From NCBI GenBank assembly GCA_021399445.1, contig JAJTUQ010000005.1, positions 4,774,001 through 4,838,000 of the forward strand: a stretch of DNA of 64,000 bases. Reading direction: 5' to 3'. The position numbers and the translations under genes are program-made. The DNA comes from Xylogone sp. PMI_703 (lineage: Eukaryota > Ascomycota > Leotiomycetes). Each line of letters opens with the position of its first letter. Position 1 is the first letter of the stretch. This document shows positions 34,447 to 46,589 of the stretch, one piece after another. The notes under the pieces were generated by a model. It was not told the origin of the DNA. It did not search any database and saw only the letters and a list, made by a program, of their open reading frames with translations.

Positions 34447-37281
34447 CTACAGCCTCCCGGTATTGATTCCAACATCCAGCATCTCTCCTAGAAGGTCCCA
34501 GGCTTTCGATTCCTCCGCTCCACTTGCTCTGGCAACTCCTCTTAATCCACTCGTCACAAAACGAACAGATCTATCTAATTCGCTTTTAATCGACCATAAT
34601 TTCTCCAAGTAGGAGATATTTTTTGAATCCCCGTATCCGGGAGAAAGGACGCTCATGTCCATGTCAGCCTCTTCATCATCGGAATCATCAGAACTATCGA
34701 CTATGCTATTTCTAGCTTTATGCCTCCTCGGGGACATCCACTCAGGGGTTTTTTTCTTTGGAGTGTGGAGACCAAGTGAGGCAAATGAAATATCGACCAT
34801 CTCCTGTTGTCGTTCCATTGCTTCCTTCTGAGTCATTTCATTTGCTGCTCGTGCATCCTCGAGTTTGATACTAAGATCCAGAATTGTCAGGATAGTTTTG
34901 TGAATCAATTCTAATCTACTTCCAAGAAGAGTCTGATCGATTGAGTTTTTGATAAACACTCTATGAACTTCTATCATCGCGTCTATGTCATCAGCGTGTA
35001 CTAAATCCTTATTCAATTTTTCGACATTTGGACTAATGACCAGACAAGTGATGTAGTAGTATAAAGTTTGAGTAAACCAGAGTAGACGCGTGCGAAGAGA
35101 ATAGTGCAGCGAACTCTCGTCCCTACTACTAGTGTAGGTCGACTGATCTTTAAGTAATCGTTGACGATAGAGCATATGTGAGCTTCGACGAATCTGAAGG
35201 AGAAAGGTAAAAATTTTCTGATATGATCTAGCGGTTGATGGTGTCAAAATTATCTGTATCGGCCATGTGAGACGATATTTTAGTTCTATGATTGCTAGAG
35301 TCTTGACTGTCCTTCGACATTTTGCAACCTCCCGATATCTCCGAGGAGTTAGAAGAATGTGTGCTCGGAGATGATCAGAGACTACTGATTGATGACCATC
35401 GAATGCACTCCGTGCAAGCTCCGTGAGCGTAAACCTGTCGTTCCACGTGGTATCCAGAGAATCTAGCTTATCGAAGAGAGGGTTCGAGAATGTGGAGGAA
35501 GCAGCTCCATCTGACATGAAATATATTTGTGTCATGGCTCCTAATGCCTCCTGTAGCCCCCAGGAATCAAATAGCTGCTTACGAAGGTTGAAAGATGCAA
35601 AATGATGTTTGCTCTTGATCCATGCATCGAATGCAGAGGCAAAGGTCTCGGCGAACGGAATAAGATCTTTATCGACTTGCCCACAAACAGTCTGAAAATC
35701 CAAACTGGGTTCCACTTTCTCCCTTGGTATGTCTAGGGTCTCTACCTTGTTGAGAAACTTTAACATTACCACGCTTTTACCAGTATTAAAAATCTTTTGA
35801 GCAGCGGAATGTAGAAATTTAGGGGCGTGAAGTACTCCATCCTGAGTTTGCCTGAGCTTAAAACGAGATTCCCAGATGGATGCGAGTTCAGTATCAGCAT
35901 TCGTATCCAATATGAAAAATGAGCCATCTCTTTTAATCAGTTCACCGTCTTCCATCCATATTCTTATAGGACGGAGATATATTCGAAGACAATCGAAAAA
36001 TATATTACCTACGAACTCATACCATGTATCGTTCCCAGCCGCCTGCGCCATACATGTCTCTTCATATAGTAGTTCCAGATATCGAAATGCATGAGCATAC
36101 TGTTCTTGGTCAAGTCGTTTCGTAATCTCCGAGAGTTGCTCCAGAAGTTTTGCATGGGGTTCTAATTCATTCTGAAGCCTCAAAAGACTAACTAGCACAT
36201 CTTCATGGGGAGCTATTAATCGGTGCTGCATATCCGATAATGATCTATCAAATAGGTTCAGCCTTTGAATTATTGAATGTTGAAAAACCTGCATCAAAGG
36301 AACAATTTGTTGTCGTTTTATCCAGAGTCGCAAAGCTAAGATCCTGGATCCTTTATCCGCAAATATATATAATAGAGTATGAAAAGCATCCGTCGAGACA
36401 TGTCGTAAGAAATAAAGTCTTGATGTTTTGACTTCAACAGTATCACCAGTTACTATCTCGAATAATGAGCTAGGCAATCCTAAAAACATGAATATAATAT
36501 CCCGAATGGCATCAAGCTCCGTAATGCATCTTCTCTTTAGATCAAGACTCGCATCTTGCTTTGTCTTGGACTGCCAGAACTGAGCACCTCGTAGCTTTTC
36601 CAATCCATGCCTATCGGATGTATCCACTAAATGACCTTCCAACCTTCGAGGCAGAGGATCTTCCACAATCGATGAGACCGTGGTTTCGGTAAGTTCGGAA
36701 GCCTCCGACCTGTGATCTACGAATTCCTCATCGTCAGAGCTGCCTGTACCAAAGTCGACATTTTCCCAGATACTGCTCTCCCGTAACAAGGGATCATCTG
36801 CAGCTAGGTCCTCCCATTGCAGAAGTGGGCGGTGCTCAGGTTCCGGTTCCCTCAAAAGCTCGAGATCACGGACGTTAGATTTCTCAACAGGCTTGTCCGA
36901 TAACTCCAGAAGCAGATGTAGAACCTCCGGTGTCCATTTTGAAGGAAATTCATCCAATATATCAATGCGCTCCCTCAGCGCATCTGCTAATTGGTCTTCG
37001 CCATAGATACGGAACTTTTCTTCTAGTCCCCCAAGACGATCCTTAACATCAAATTGGTTAATTCGCGAGTAGTGATTTGGTTTCAGAGTACGCAGAGTAG
37101 ATTGGCGGCACGCTTCAAACTTTTCTGGCTTAAACTAGCCATCTAGTCAGCTAAGTGCTCGCTATGATCAGGATCCAAAGAACCGAAAATCTTTAGTACC
37201 TCTACTAACCTTAGTAGAAGTAGATGTCAAGGTGGTGACAAGCTCATCTACTAGAGAGCTCAATCTTGCAATATGAGCCAT
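34447..37281 (-). CDS. Gamma-tubulin complex component, Spc97/Spc98 family (GCP5-like)
   Basis: Two exons, 37281-37210 (MAHIARLSSLVDELV...TSTK) and 37134-34447, join in phase 0 to 919 residues; the intron has GTTAGT, a CTGAC branch point and TAG. The protein should belong to the microtubule-nucleating gamma-tubulin ring at the spindle pole body. The N-terminal region has helical sequence (CRQSTLRTLKPNH, FRIYGEDQLADALRERIDIL, WTPEVLHLLLELSDKP), an acidic linker (SSDDEEFVDHRSEASELTE) and the GRIP1-like core. The C-terminal half has the GRIP2-like features: KLDSLDTTWNDRFTLTELA, YRLTWPIQIILTP, YQKIFTFLLQIRRS, TRLLWFTQTLYYYI, and DAMIEVHRVFIKNS near the end. The N-terminal extension and divergence from GCP2/GCP3 suggest GCP5 (S. 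pombe Mod21), but GCP4 and GCP6 cannot be excluded. Its promoter carries ACGCGT boxes. Confidence 0.85.
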
Positions 37282-37498
37282 ATCCTCTACCCCCAATCAA
37301 CCAATATTCACCCCTCATCAAAATGTCGACATTCAAGTACGCGTTGGAAGACGCGTTTATTGCTTTCGTGCCTGAGGTTTGCGCACACTGACGTTACACC
37401 ATTGCCAGAGCGGTAAGTGCCGTTCCAGGATGCCAAACAGAAACGCGATTAAGGGAACTTCGATTTTCTGAATAGGAGAATTCGACACATATCCCAAT
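37282..37498. promoter_or_regulatory. 217 bp shared divergent promoter with two MCB-type ACGCGT boxes
   Basis: The starts of the gamma-tubulin complex gene (37281, minus) and the mannosyltransferase (37499, plus) leave 217 bp between them. ACGCGT occurs at 37339-37344 and 37351-37356, starts 12 bases apart, about one helical turn. In yeasts ACGCGT is the MBF site of G1/S genes, which fits a spindle-pole component. The boxes lie inside a short frame beginning ATGTCGACATTC at 37323, discussed among the findings. Confidence 0.4.
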
Positions 37499-38845
37499 AT
37501 GGCGGTAGCACGGCCAGTACGAGTCCTAGGACTCGTTGCCGTAGTTTTATGGGTCTTCTTCTTATATCAGATATTTGGAAAAGAGAAAGTGCCTCAGGGG
37601 CCAGGAGATTCATTGAAATATCTGGAAAGGGATCCAAACCTCGATCGTGGGTCCATTGATCATTTGTTTCCCTTATATATGTACTTACTTTTCTTCAGCT
37701 ACTGGGGAACCGGAAGGTATATTGCACCGAGTTGACGAAGGTTACGAACCTGATGATCCCAAATCTGCACGAATTAATGCAACTCTCCTTTCTTTGGTTC
37801 GCAATAGCGAACTTGATGGAATTATCCAAGCTATGCAAGATCTCGAACGTACATGGAATTCGAAGTTCAACTATCCATGGACGTTTTTCAATGATGAACC
37901 TTTCACTGAAGAGTTCAAAAAACGAACACAAGCTGAGACAAAAGCAGAGTGTAGATATGGTATGGTGGAATATTTTTAATATACGTCTGTTCTAGCTAAC
38001 GATATTTCTTTCAGAGTTGATTCCTAAGGAGCATTGGGCGGTACCATCGTGGATAGATGATAAGCTTTATGCCGAATCCGTTAAGATCTTAGAAGAACAT
38101 GACGTTCAGTATGCGAGCATGCTATCCTACCACCAGATGTGTAGGTGGAACAGTGGAATGTTCTATAAGCACCCTGCGTTGAAGGATATCCAGTATTACT
38201 GGAGAGTCGAGCCCAATGTTCACTTCTTCTGCGATGTTGATTATGATGTCTTCCGCTATATGCAGGATAATAACAAGACATACGGCTTCACAATCAATCT
38301 CTACGATTCGCCACCATCAATCCCCACGTTGTGGCCGGAGACTGTTAAGTTCATCTCAGAGCATCCAGAGTATTTACATAAGAACAATGCCATGCGCTGG
38401 GTTACGGATAGTGAAAGAAGGCCATCCCACAATATTGAAGCAAATGGCTATTCTACCTGCCACTTCTGGAGCAATTTTGAGATTGCTGATTTGAGTTTCT
38501 GGCGCAGTCAGGTCTATGAAGATTATTTCAACCATCTTGATCGAGCCGGAGGTTTCTTCTATGAAAGATGGGGTGATGCTCCTGTACACAGCATAGCACT
38601 AGGTCTTTTCGAAGATGCTAGGAAAATCCATTGGTAGGTGATCCCTTCCAGACGTTCATTTAGATTTACTTGTCTGATTGGGTAATAGGTTCCGTGATAT
38701 TGGCTATCAACATATCCCCTTCTTCAACTGTCCTAACTCGCCAAAGTGCAGAGGCTGCGAAGCTGGACGCATTACTGATGGCGAGGCATGGCTGATGAAG
38801 GAGGACTGTAGACCAAACTGGTTCAAGTATGTCGGCATGGGCTAA
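37499..38845 (+). CDS. Alpha-1,2-mannosyltransferase, KRE2/MNT1 (GT15) family
   Basis: This is a Golgi type II membrane enzyme adding alpha-1,2-mannose to O- and N-linked glycans and mannolipids, using GDP-mannose. Exons 37499-37646, 37699-37959, 38015-38633 and 38689-38845 join in frame to 394 residues. A short basic cytosolic tail and a single membrane anchor (about residues 9-26, VLGLVAVVLWVFFLYQIF) precede the stem and catalytic domain. Family motifs: NSELDGIIQAMQDLE, FNYPWTFFNDEPF, HWAVPSWID, YHQMCRWNSGMF, YYWRVEPNVHFFCDVDYDVF, YGFTINLYD, CHFWSNFEIAD with Glu292 at the position of the proposed catalytic Glu of yeast Kre2, and GGFFYERWGDAPVHSIAL. The C-terminal Cys-rich block (NCPNSPKCRGCEAG) is usual. 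It works downstream of the mannose metabolism represented by DPM1 in this window. Confidence 0.95.
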
Positions 38846-39211
38846 GCTAACCAGACTCGAGGGTTTTGAGGGTGTAATTGTACCGAGTGTATTATGGCGA
38901 ACAATTACTGTTTGAGCATGAAATGGCGTTTATGGGGTTCACGGGGATATTTCTAACAAATTCTTAACGTCAAAACAATAGAGCGTTATGTCCATGACGC
39001 ATTGGATCTTTGTCCTTGTAGTTTCAGCTGTTGTGAATTTTAGACTATTTCACTATTTGACTGGTTGATAGTGAGGCTTGTTTCTAACGAGAGAGATGTT
39101 AGTTGGGATTTCTATAATGAATGATATATCTGCCATGAAAATGCACTAACTAGAATTACACTTATGCATTCCCATTTTATCAACAAGTTCCTCTCCATCG
39201 TGAAGAGCCGC
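38846..39211. other. 3' flank of the mannosyltransferase gene
   Basis: AT-rich 3' region leading into the motif array; no gene or repeat copy is recognised before 39212. Confidence 0.5.
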
Positions 39212-41228
39212 CTTGGCACCCACTTGGACGTGCAATAAATTATCGACGTATCCAAACGAAGATATATTATTGAACATTACAAGCCTTGGCATATACCGTG
39301 ATTTGCAACAAAAGAGGATCTCACAAGAGAAGATGCCCTCTCAAGTCACGCTATGTGGTCTTTAAAGGAGTTGCTAGGAGCTTGGCAGACACTGCGATTT
39401 GCAACAAAAGTAGAACGGATACTGTTAAGGAGAAGAAATAAACACGCAATGTCATTGGAAGGAGCATCAGCAAAGACGGAGTCACGCTATGAAGTATTGC
39501 TATATCAAAGTAGACTACTAATAGCTTGGCAGGAAGTGCGATGTGCAACAAAAATATATAAATGTCATAATAGAAGATCTGAATGGGCATATTTGCATCT
39601 TGGCAAGGACCCCGATGTGCAACAAAACTAGAGATACTTTCTGAAGACTGGTCCTATAGGGTCTTGGCTACCCATGCGGTATGCAACAAACAATAGAGAC
39701 AGTGACAGAAAGGCACAGAGCTCTCGCTTTCTAGCTAGAAGAGCTCACTATAGAATCGATATTTCTTGGCATCTACAGCGACTTGCAACAGAAAACAGAG
39801 GCATTGATAAAAGAGCCTCTCATTTGTGACATTAGGGTCTTGGCTCTAGATGCGATTTGCAACAAATAAATGGGATCTCAAGGGACGAAAAGCCCGAGCA
39901 ATTCCCGCTCTCCAGATATGAGAGCACGCTATAAGAACAAGACTGCTTGGCATCTACTGCGATATGTAACAAAAAAAGGAAGATACTGAAGCGCCTCTCA
40001 TTCGTGGTATTAAATTCTTGGAAATGGATGCGATTTGCAACAATAAATAAGGCTTTGAGGGACAAAGAGAGAGATATGAGTCCCCGTGCCCCCAGGCAGG
40101 AGAGCGGCAGGCAAGAGAACATGCTACAGCGTCAAGCTGGCTTGGCATATCCTCCGACGTGCAACTAAAAATAAAGGCTCAGGACATAAAGGTAGAAACA
40201 GAAATTCTTATTCCCTTAGGTAAGAGAGTGTCAGATAGGAGAACACGCTATAGAATCCGGGCAGCTTGGCATATCTTTCGATGTACAACTAAAAATAGGA
40301 ATAGGCCTTACTGGAGAGCTTAAATTTCTTGGCTTTGCATGCGATGTACAACAAAAGGGTGGAAACAGACCTAGAGAAAAGGAAAGCGTTACTCTGGTGT
40401 AGAAGGTGAGCACGCTGTACAGCTTGGCATCCAAGTGCGATGTGCAACAAAAGAAAATGGCAATATAAAAAAGGCCTTAAAACTCTTGGTTCAAAATGCG
40501 ACATGCAACAACAAAAAGAAACAGACTTAAAAAAGAGCAAAGCGTTACTCTGTTCTAGAGGATGATGGGCACGCTGTGTAGCTTGGCACCAGGTGCGATT
40601 TGCAACAAAAGGAGAAAGAGCACAATGAGAAGGGCCTTAAACTCTTGGCCCAAAATGCGATGTGCAACAAAAGATGGATATCAGATATATCTTAGTGAGG
40701 GTATTCTACGAGGCAACGTCACGCTATGAGTTATCCAGTTGAACTAGATACTTGGCACCCAATGCGACGTGCAACAAAATGAATGCCTTTTCAGTCGAAT
40801 GACGCATCCACCATAAAATACTTTCTACGATTGGTGAGTATTAGATTAGTCTTCATATCTGTTGCATATCTTTGCAGGGAACTACCTCCATAGATATCAA
40901 TATTAGAAAGAAGTAGCTTTTGATTAGCGTATTTCAGTCAATGTGAGATACCGTGATTCAGTAACATGTACTGAAGGAACGAAGCCATGCTAATCTGGTC
41001 TTGGCTCAAAATGTGACTTGCAACAAAACAGAAAGAAAATGTTCTGAAGAGAAAGAGCGGTTCTCTTAACTCTGGAATGATTGTCTGATAAAGAGAAGGT
41101 CACGCTATGCTCATCTCTGGGCCAGCTTGGCACTTATCCCGATGAGCAACAAAAAAACAGACAGACATAATGAAAGGAGCTCATTTGCTAGACCTAGGCC
41201 TTGGCTTAGAATGCGATGTGCAATAAAA
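39212..41228 (+). repeat. Array of about 21 degenerate 29 bp motifs, CTTGGC-N6-TGCGATNTGCAACAAAA
   Basis: I find copies starting at 39212, 39285, 39381, 39525, 39599, 39663, 39765, 39839, 39946, 40017, 40141, 40265, 40328, 40423, 40485, 40582, 40644, 40751, 41000, 41126 and 41200, all on the plus strand. The six bases between CTTGGC and TGCGAT vary freely but almost always number six (the copy at 40423 has seven). Start-to-start spacing alternates between about 62-74 and 95-126 bases in most of the array. Type A copies follow CACGCTATR by about 10-40 bases and read GCTTGGCA; type B copies usually follow TTAAA-rich sequence and read TCTTGGCT or similar. No frame is open through the array on either strand, because spacings change frame. 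No terminal inverted repeats, polymerase III boxes or transposase relics are visible. Function unknown. Confidence 0.85.
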
Positions 41229-44200
41229 GAAATGCTCATTTTAGTGAACTTCAGAGCTGCGTGCTTGTTGAAGCTGAGTTTAAGGAGCAAGGTCTTGCAA
41301 GGATGCAAGACTTAACGTAATCAGCCTACTCAACCTAGAGAAGGGCTATCCCATCTGCTTCTTGACCACGTGCTCCTACATGGAGCTCCGTTTTTGAAGA
41401 AGCATAACACTGCCTCAGAGGAGGTCAGACGTGCTGGCGGCGACTGACTCGTTCTCAATAATCGAAGAGGGAAACTTATTCCTAACTAGGTAAACTACCG
41501 TTCGGAATCATTCTTGCAAAGAGAAAACGGTGTTTGACGGAGATCATAGTTTAGTATTATGCTCTGGGCATTTGCCAACAAGGGAATGCAGCTCATTCGC
41601 ATTTAGAGACACCGAAGAAGAAGAAAAAGCAAAGTAAACCCCACCTAATTGGCCTCGCGAGGTTGAAATGGAGAATAATAAGAGAAATAAGTCAGCTTAC
41701 CAGGACTCACAACAAACCCCCTCGTAAAATGAAACCAGAGCTGTTGGAACGAGAAAAAGCTTGTCTTCACCACCACCAATACAATGACGCAATTGACTGC
41801 ATTCAGGGTCCCTTCTCTTCCGTGCCCTCCGGATTCTGAAACAAGGTCCTAGGACTAGACATCTTCAGCTGGAGAATTCCGAGTGGAATTGATATCTGTT
41901 TCACAAGGCTTTCCGAGCCAGACCAACCCCTTCGGCCTTCGCACTTATTCGGACCACCAACTTTATCAGATTTTAGCATGATACGGCACATGGGGGCCGC
42001 CAAGGTTAGTCAGTTAGTCAGCCGGTAAGCTGCTTATGTCGGCAGGGTCGGGGATTTCTCCTTTATGCTTCTTTGGTTTTCGAGGGTTTCATTGGCAAGA
42101 AGAGTCTATTGAAGATAAAAAGCAAATACGTTGTTGCTGATCTCGGGGAAAATCAGCTGCTTGGGGGCGTGGCCAGCCAGGATACCCATAATTGGGAGTT
42201 TCTCGCCGAGGTGAAGGATGGAGTCGAAGTGGGTTTCTGAAATGATTGGGGAGAAGACATTCCCGTTTCAGCAACCGCCCACTTTGTGGAGAGGCCGAAT
42301 TGGTTTTGTATTAGGAACTGCGGGTACGGCACGACTCGTTGATGTTGTTGATCCTTGGCGGAGGGAAGACGATACACAAATGCCGAGAATGAGCCTAGCA
42401 GTGCCGTGTTCTGGGCGGCAGCGCAGGAGTCTTTAGTGCCTTCACCGACTACTACGTCTTACGCAGCATGGGCCGACAACGCAAGGGACCGGGACTTCCA
42501 GAACATCTGTCTGACCCGCGTCGCCTTCTGCGGCTAAGTTATTACTATGGGCCGGGCTCGTTTTCATTCCTTTCCTCACGTTACGTACAGCACTGCGCTG
42601 TCCCATGCCGTGGCAGGGACATGGGCATATCCGCACGATGCCGTACAAAGGTGCTAGAGTGGTGCAGACGGCACTTTACTGTAGTGGTGATGGCGATAGC
42701 GAGAGGGTCAGGGTGAATATGGGGAAGGTGATACGCAAGCCAGAGGAGGTTTAGACCGAAATGGCATGTTATGGCGATATCGTCTCCGGCATTTCGTTAG
42801 CCCGTGACATTGAATTACGTGATATCCAACTTAGAGCAAGAAGTAGCTCTCGTAATACTGCAGTTTATCACCGTGCATTACGGTATTATTGCTCCCATAA
42901 ACCAGCTAGCTATTGCTGTATAATTGTTATACACTAACACCGGCCAGCAAAAATACAACGCGAGCAACTACCGAAAGGACCGGTAGGATTCCCCACACAA
43001 CCAAGGTTGCAGGGATGCTTATCTCCATTCCTATCTCCTTCGAGTATCTCACCCGCGCCGGGCGCCCATCATCCGCCCTGCTGGTCGTGCCATCCACATG
43101 GCTGTGACGGTTCCATCCGGGCAGAGGAAGTGCCGAATGCGGTAATTAACCCAGCATCTCACTCAGTAGTTAATTATCATTCCACCAGTGATTCATACCG
43201 GTAGTCTAAATTTGTGCATCATTATTAATCTTACATTACTCTTGATCGGCAAGGACCGTACGATGTGGTACAATGTACGGTACGTGCGCAGCATCAGCAT
43301 CATCATCATCATTGCTGGTAGCGGTGCTCTTCAACATTTGAAATTATTTGAATCACAATCCACCGAATATCCACCTAAGCTTACCGTTGCGGAGTACTGT
43401 ATTATCCTGTATTCTACCGCCCATACGCGTACCTTACTGCACTGTGCCCACTGTATCCCTCCGCAGTAGCAACAGCAATACTTGGGAACTCACTCCATTG
43501 CCCAGTCCAGGAAAAAGGTACATTAGCACCATGTACTGTTCTGCACCTGTGGTTCCCTCTGTGCATCCATCTGCATCTACGGCGCTGTGCCACTACCGGC
43601 AGAATGCTACCGTCTGCCGGATTGTAATACCGGCGGCAAACAAGAAACCCACAAAAACAGGACAGCCTAAAAATGGATGTTCCCCAAGAATTGATCCGTT
43701 GGTGTACTGATTGCCGATGGATGAATCGATGAGTGGGACACTGGGATCATATTATCACGTCAAATAACGATCCACAGCAGCCAGTCGTTTTAGCACGAAA
43801 GTGCGTTCCGTAAGTACTGTATTAAGTGTTGCACGGCAAACAAGGCTGAAAGTCTGATAAGTACGCGCCCAAAAACGGGCTGTAAATTAACAACAAAGAA
43901 TAAAAAGAAGCGAAGCAGCCAATAGGAGAACACCAATCTGTCTTTCTTTCAACGGCCAATCGGGAGTAGTTACACAAGCACTGGTGCCGTCTTATTAACC
44001 CGATCAGCCATCAACTAAATTATCATCCTCGGCCTCTAGTTAAACCGAACGCTCAATAAAATGTAATCAAATAATACCAAGGCACAATCCTTACTTTCAG
44101 TACTTGGTACCAACAACTAAATAAATTAAACAATTAATCTACGGCACTGTACGGGCGATGCACATCCTGAACCCCTTAATATGCTATCTTATACCCAGAA

Positions 44201-46589
44201 AGAGCAACTGCCGATGCAAGGCTGAGAACAGCAGCATATGCATCCAGGGTATAATATCCAGAGTTGCAGTCGCAAAGTTACCATGTACATCCATAGCTGA
44301 ACAACCAAAATCCAAATCTCAATCTACTGTACAGCCGTAAGAGTAGCTCTAATTGTACTGTACTATTGCAGATCGGAGATCTTCTTTACCTCACCTTACC
44401 TTACTTTATCCTACTTTACCTTAACCCCGCCGGGTACTTGTACCCAGTGCATGCCATCGTACCGTGTACACAGTAAGCTCGCACTCGTACTCCAAGTGTA
44501 ATGATCCTTCCTAACTAATTCCCCTACTTTCTTTATTACTGTATTATTTTCCTCTACAGTAGAAGAGAAATAATATTCTCGGAATACAATATACCCCAGT
44601 CATACTTTACAGTACCGTATTGTACTACCGTACCCCTTGGTAAGCGTTTGATAGCATACCGAAGAGGACAAGAGTACGAAGTATGGCTAGCAGGGGGGCA
44701 AGTAACCTAACTTGGTAACCTGGTATGTAGTTGACCTCATGAGGCGTCCTGGGCGCCCGCGCTAGTGGCGCATTGGTAATTATTTTCGGGCAGGGGAGCG
44801 TTTCTGGAAGGATTGTTACACAAGTGCTTGGAAAATGTCAAAGGGAGAACGGTGATTGGGTAACTTACGAAGGGGGTGTGAATAGAGCCCATTATGGGGT
44901 GTGTATACTCTGTAGGTGTTTTGTGTTGAAGATTGAGCTTGGACGGGAGGAATTTACTTACCGTGTATTATCGGGGCTGAGGATGTAAAATATGGTAACT
45001 GCACCCGTGGTAAAGTACTATGAGGTAATTGGTTTAGTTTGTAGAACTTGAAGGTGTTTGGTGCTGATTTGGCTAACTGTGATGGTGGTGATGTTCAGCA
45101 CTACAGTACTGTACTTGCAGTATTGTACGCTATGCAACCTGTAAACCCCGTATCGGCAGTTCTACAATACAACACAAGCACTTTCACCCCCCTCCTCAAA
45201 AGTTATGCCGTAGTGCAACCATGTTCAAGCATAATTGCCCTGCATTACAACATTACCCAAGTGGAGAAATATTCGGTGATACTCACTTGATAACCTTCAG
45301 CGCCCCCTCTCAACTCCCTAGAAAGGCCCCTTCGCCATCTGTGGTTGCAATAATATACCGGTACGCGTACAGAGACGCATTGGTAATTGCTGGCACTGTT
45401 TCTGTTCAAGGGGACCCAATTTTAGCCGGCGGTATTTTCGGTGCGTTGTGATGTGTTGGTGTTGGAATCGTACCAAGGATTGCCATGCCCGGTGCAATCG
45501 ACGCAACTAATGCGAGATCCAGGGCACTAGAGTCAACTTCCTTTGGGGTGTGAATCAGCGATATTGCTGGCCAGCGAGTGGAGCCCCTCTGGAGCACCAC
45601 ACGCACCAGCGCCCGGTTCTTAAGGGTATCGTATCGCTTCCATCCTAGGGAGAGATACGTATCCGACATCCGACGGAGTGGGCCAGCTAATAATTAGAGG
45701 ATTAAACCTCCGAAGTATGCGTGAGAAAATAGTGTGAGTGTGTGAGCTTGTGGAGAATATTAGAAACTAGTTATTATTTTCGTTTCTGTCTTAGTAATCT
45801 GTGTCTTGTCTTTCGTCTTCGTGATACCAGTTCCAACACCCAGCCTTGGGAAGAATGCGTCCAAGGCACACCAAGTAAATAGAAAAGGGGGTAGCAGATG
45901 AAAAGAAGCATAGCCTAAAAGTACACAATACATACAGCCGTAAAATAGTAGACCCAAGTAGAGATATCAGTTCACCCCCCTTGGAAAAGAGCAAACTCCA
46001 AAAGCATGTAGACTCTGCCAACGCCAAACAATGATGTGCAAACACAAAATCAAAGTTTTAAATCCCAACCCATGCATATAATCCTTGTATGAAAAAATGT
46101 CAAATGTCCAAAGCAATGTCCGTATCCCTTTTCCCTTCGCGGTATCACACCAGCGAAACTACCTGCGTAGTCTTGTGTAAATGCAAATCATCGATGAACA
46201 AACTCTCCTCAGCACAGAAGTATAAACAAAACATGATACGCAAAAGCGAGATAAACAGCCCAAGGTCTGTGGTCTCCAAACAAACAATATATCCCCTATC
46301 CGGTATATCCCAAAATCTCCAAAATGGTAAAATATTCGAACAAAGTCCGAAACGCTCAGTCCCAAGAAATCCCAACACGGTGCAATCCTAAACCCTTTCC
46401 ATGTCGTGTCCATATCGTATCAAAGCATTCATCTTAACCAAAAACTCCTTGCTGTCCCACGTATATCGACTCTTTCTTACTCAAAGTCAAAATCGGATCG
46501 TTTCTGTTGTGTTGGTTCGTTTCAGTCAAATTTCCAAGCATCAAGTTTCGGGCCCTGCTGCTCTCGTCATGCCTCTCAACCATAATCCT
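41229..46589. other. Gene-free 5.4 kb between motif array and transcription-factor gene
   Basis: No frame here shows family likeness; the longest are below about 120 codons. The sequence holds several TACTGTA/GTACTGTAC clusters (near 43397, 44324-44365, 44600-44635, 45099-45140), a CAT microsatellite near 43291-43313, and a CTTAC/CTTTAC-rich pyrimidine run at about 44388-44425. The last several hundred bases are the 3' region of the Zn2Cys6 gene. Confidence 0.45.

Noticed and set aside
39212..41228. CRISPR-like interpretation of the motif array
   Set aside because: The host is a eukaryote, repeat copies are degenerate, spacers vary from about 33 to over 200 bases and are related to each other, and there are no cas genes.
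45406..45669. 87-codon minus-strand frame with fairly protein-like composition
   Set aside because: No recognised family, no flanking exons, and it lies among GTACTGTAC-rich intergenic DNA.
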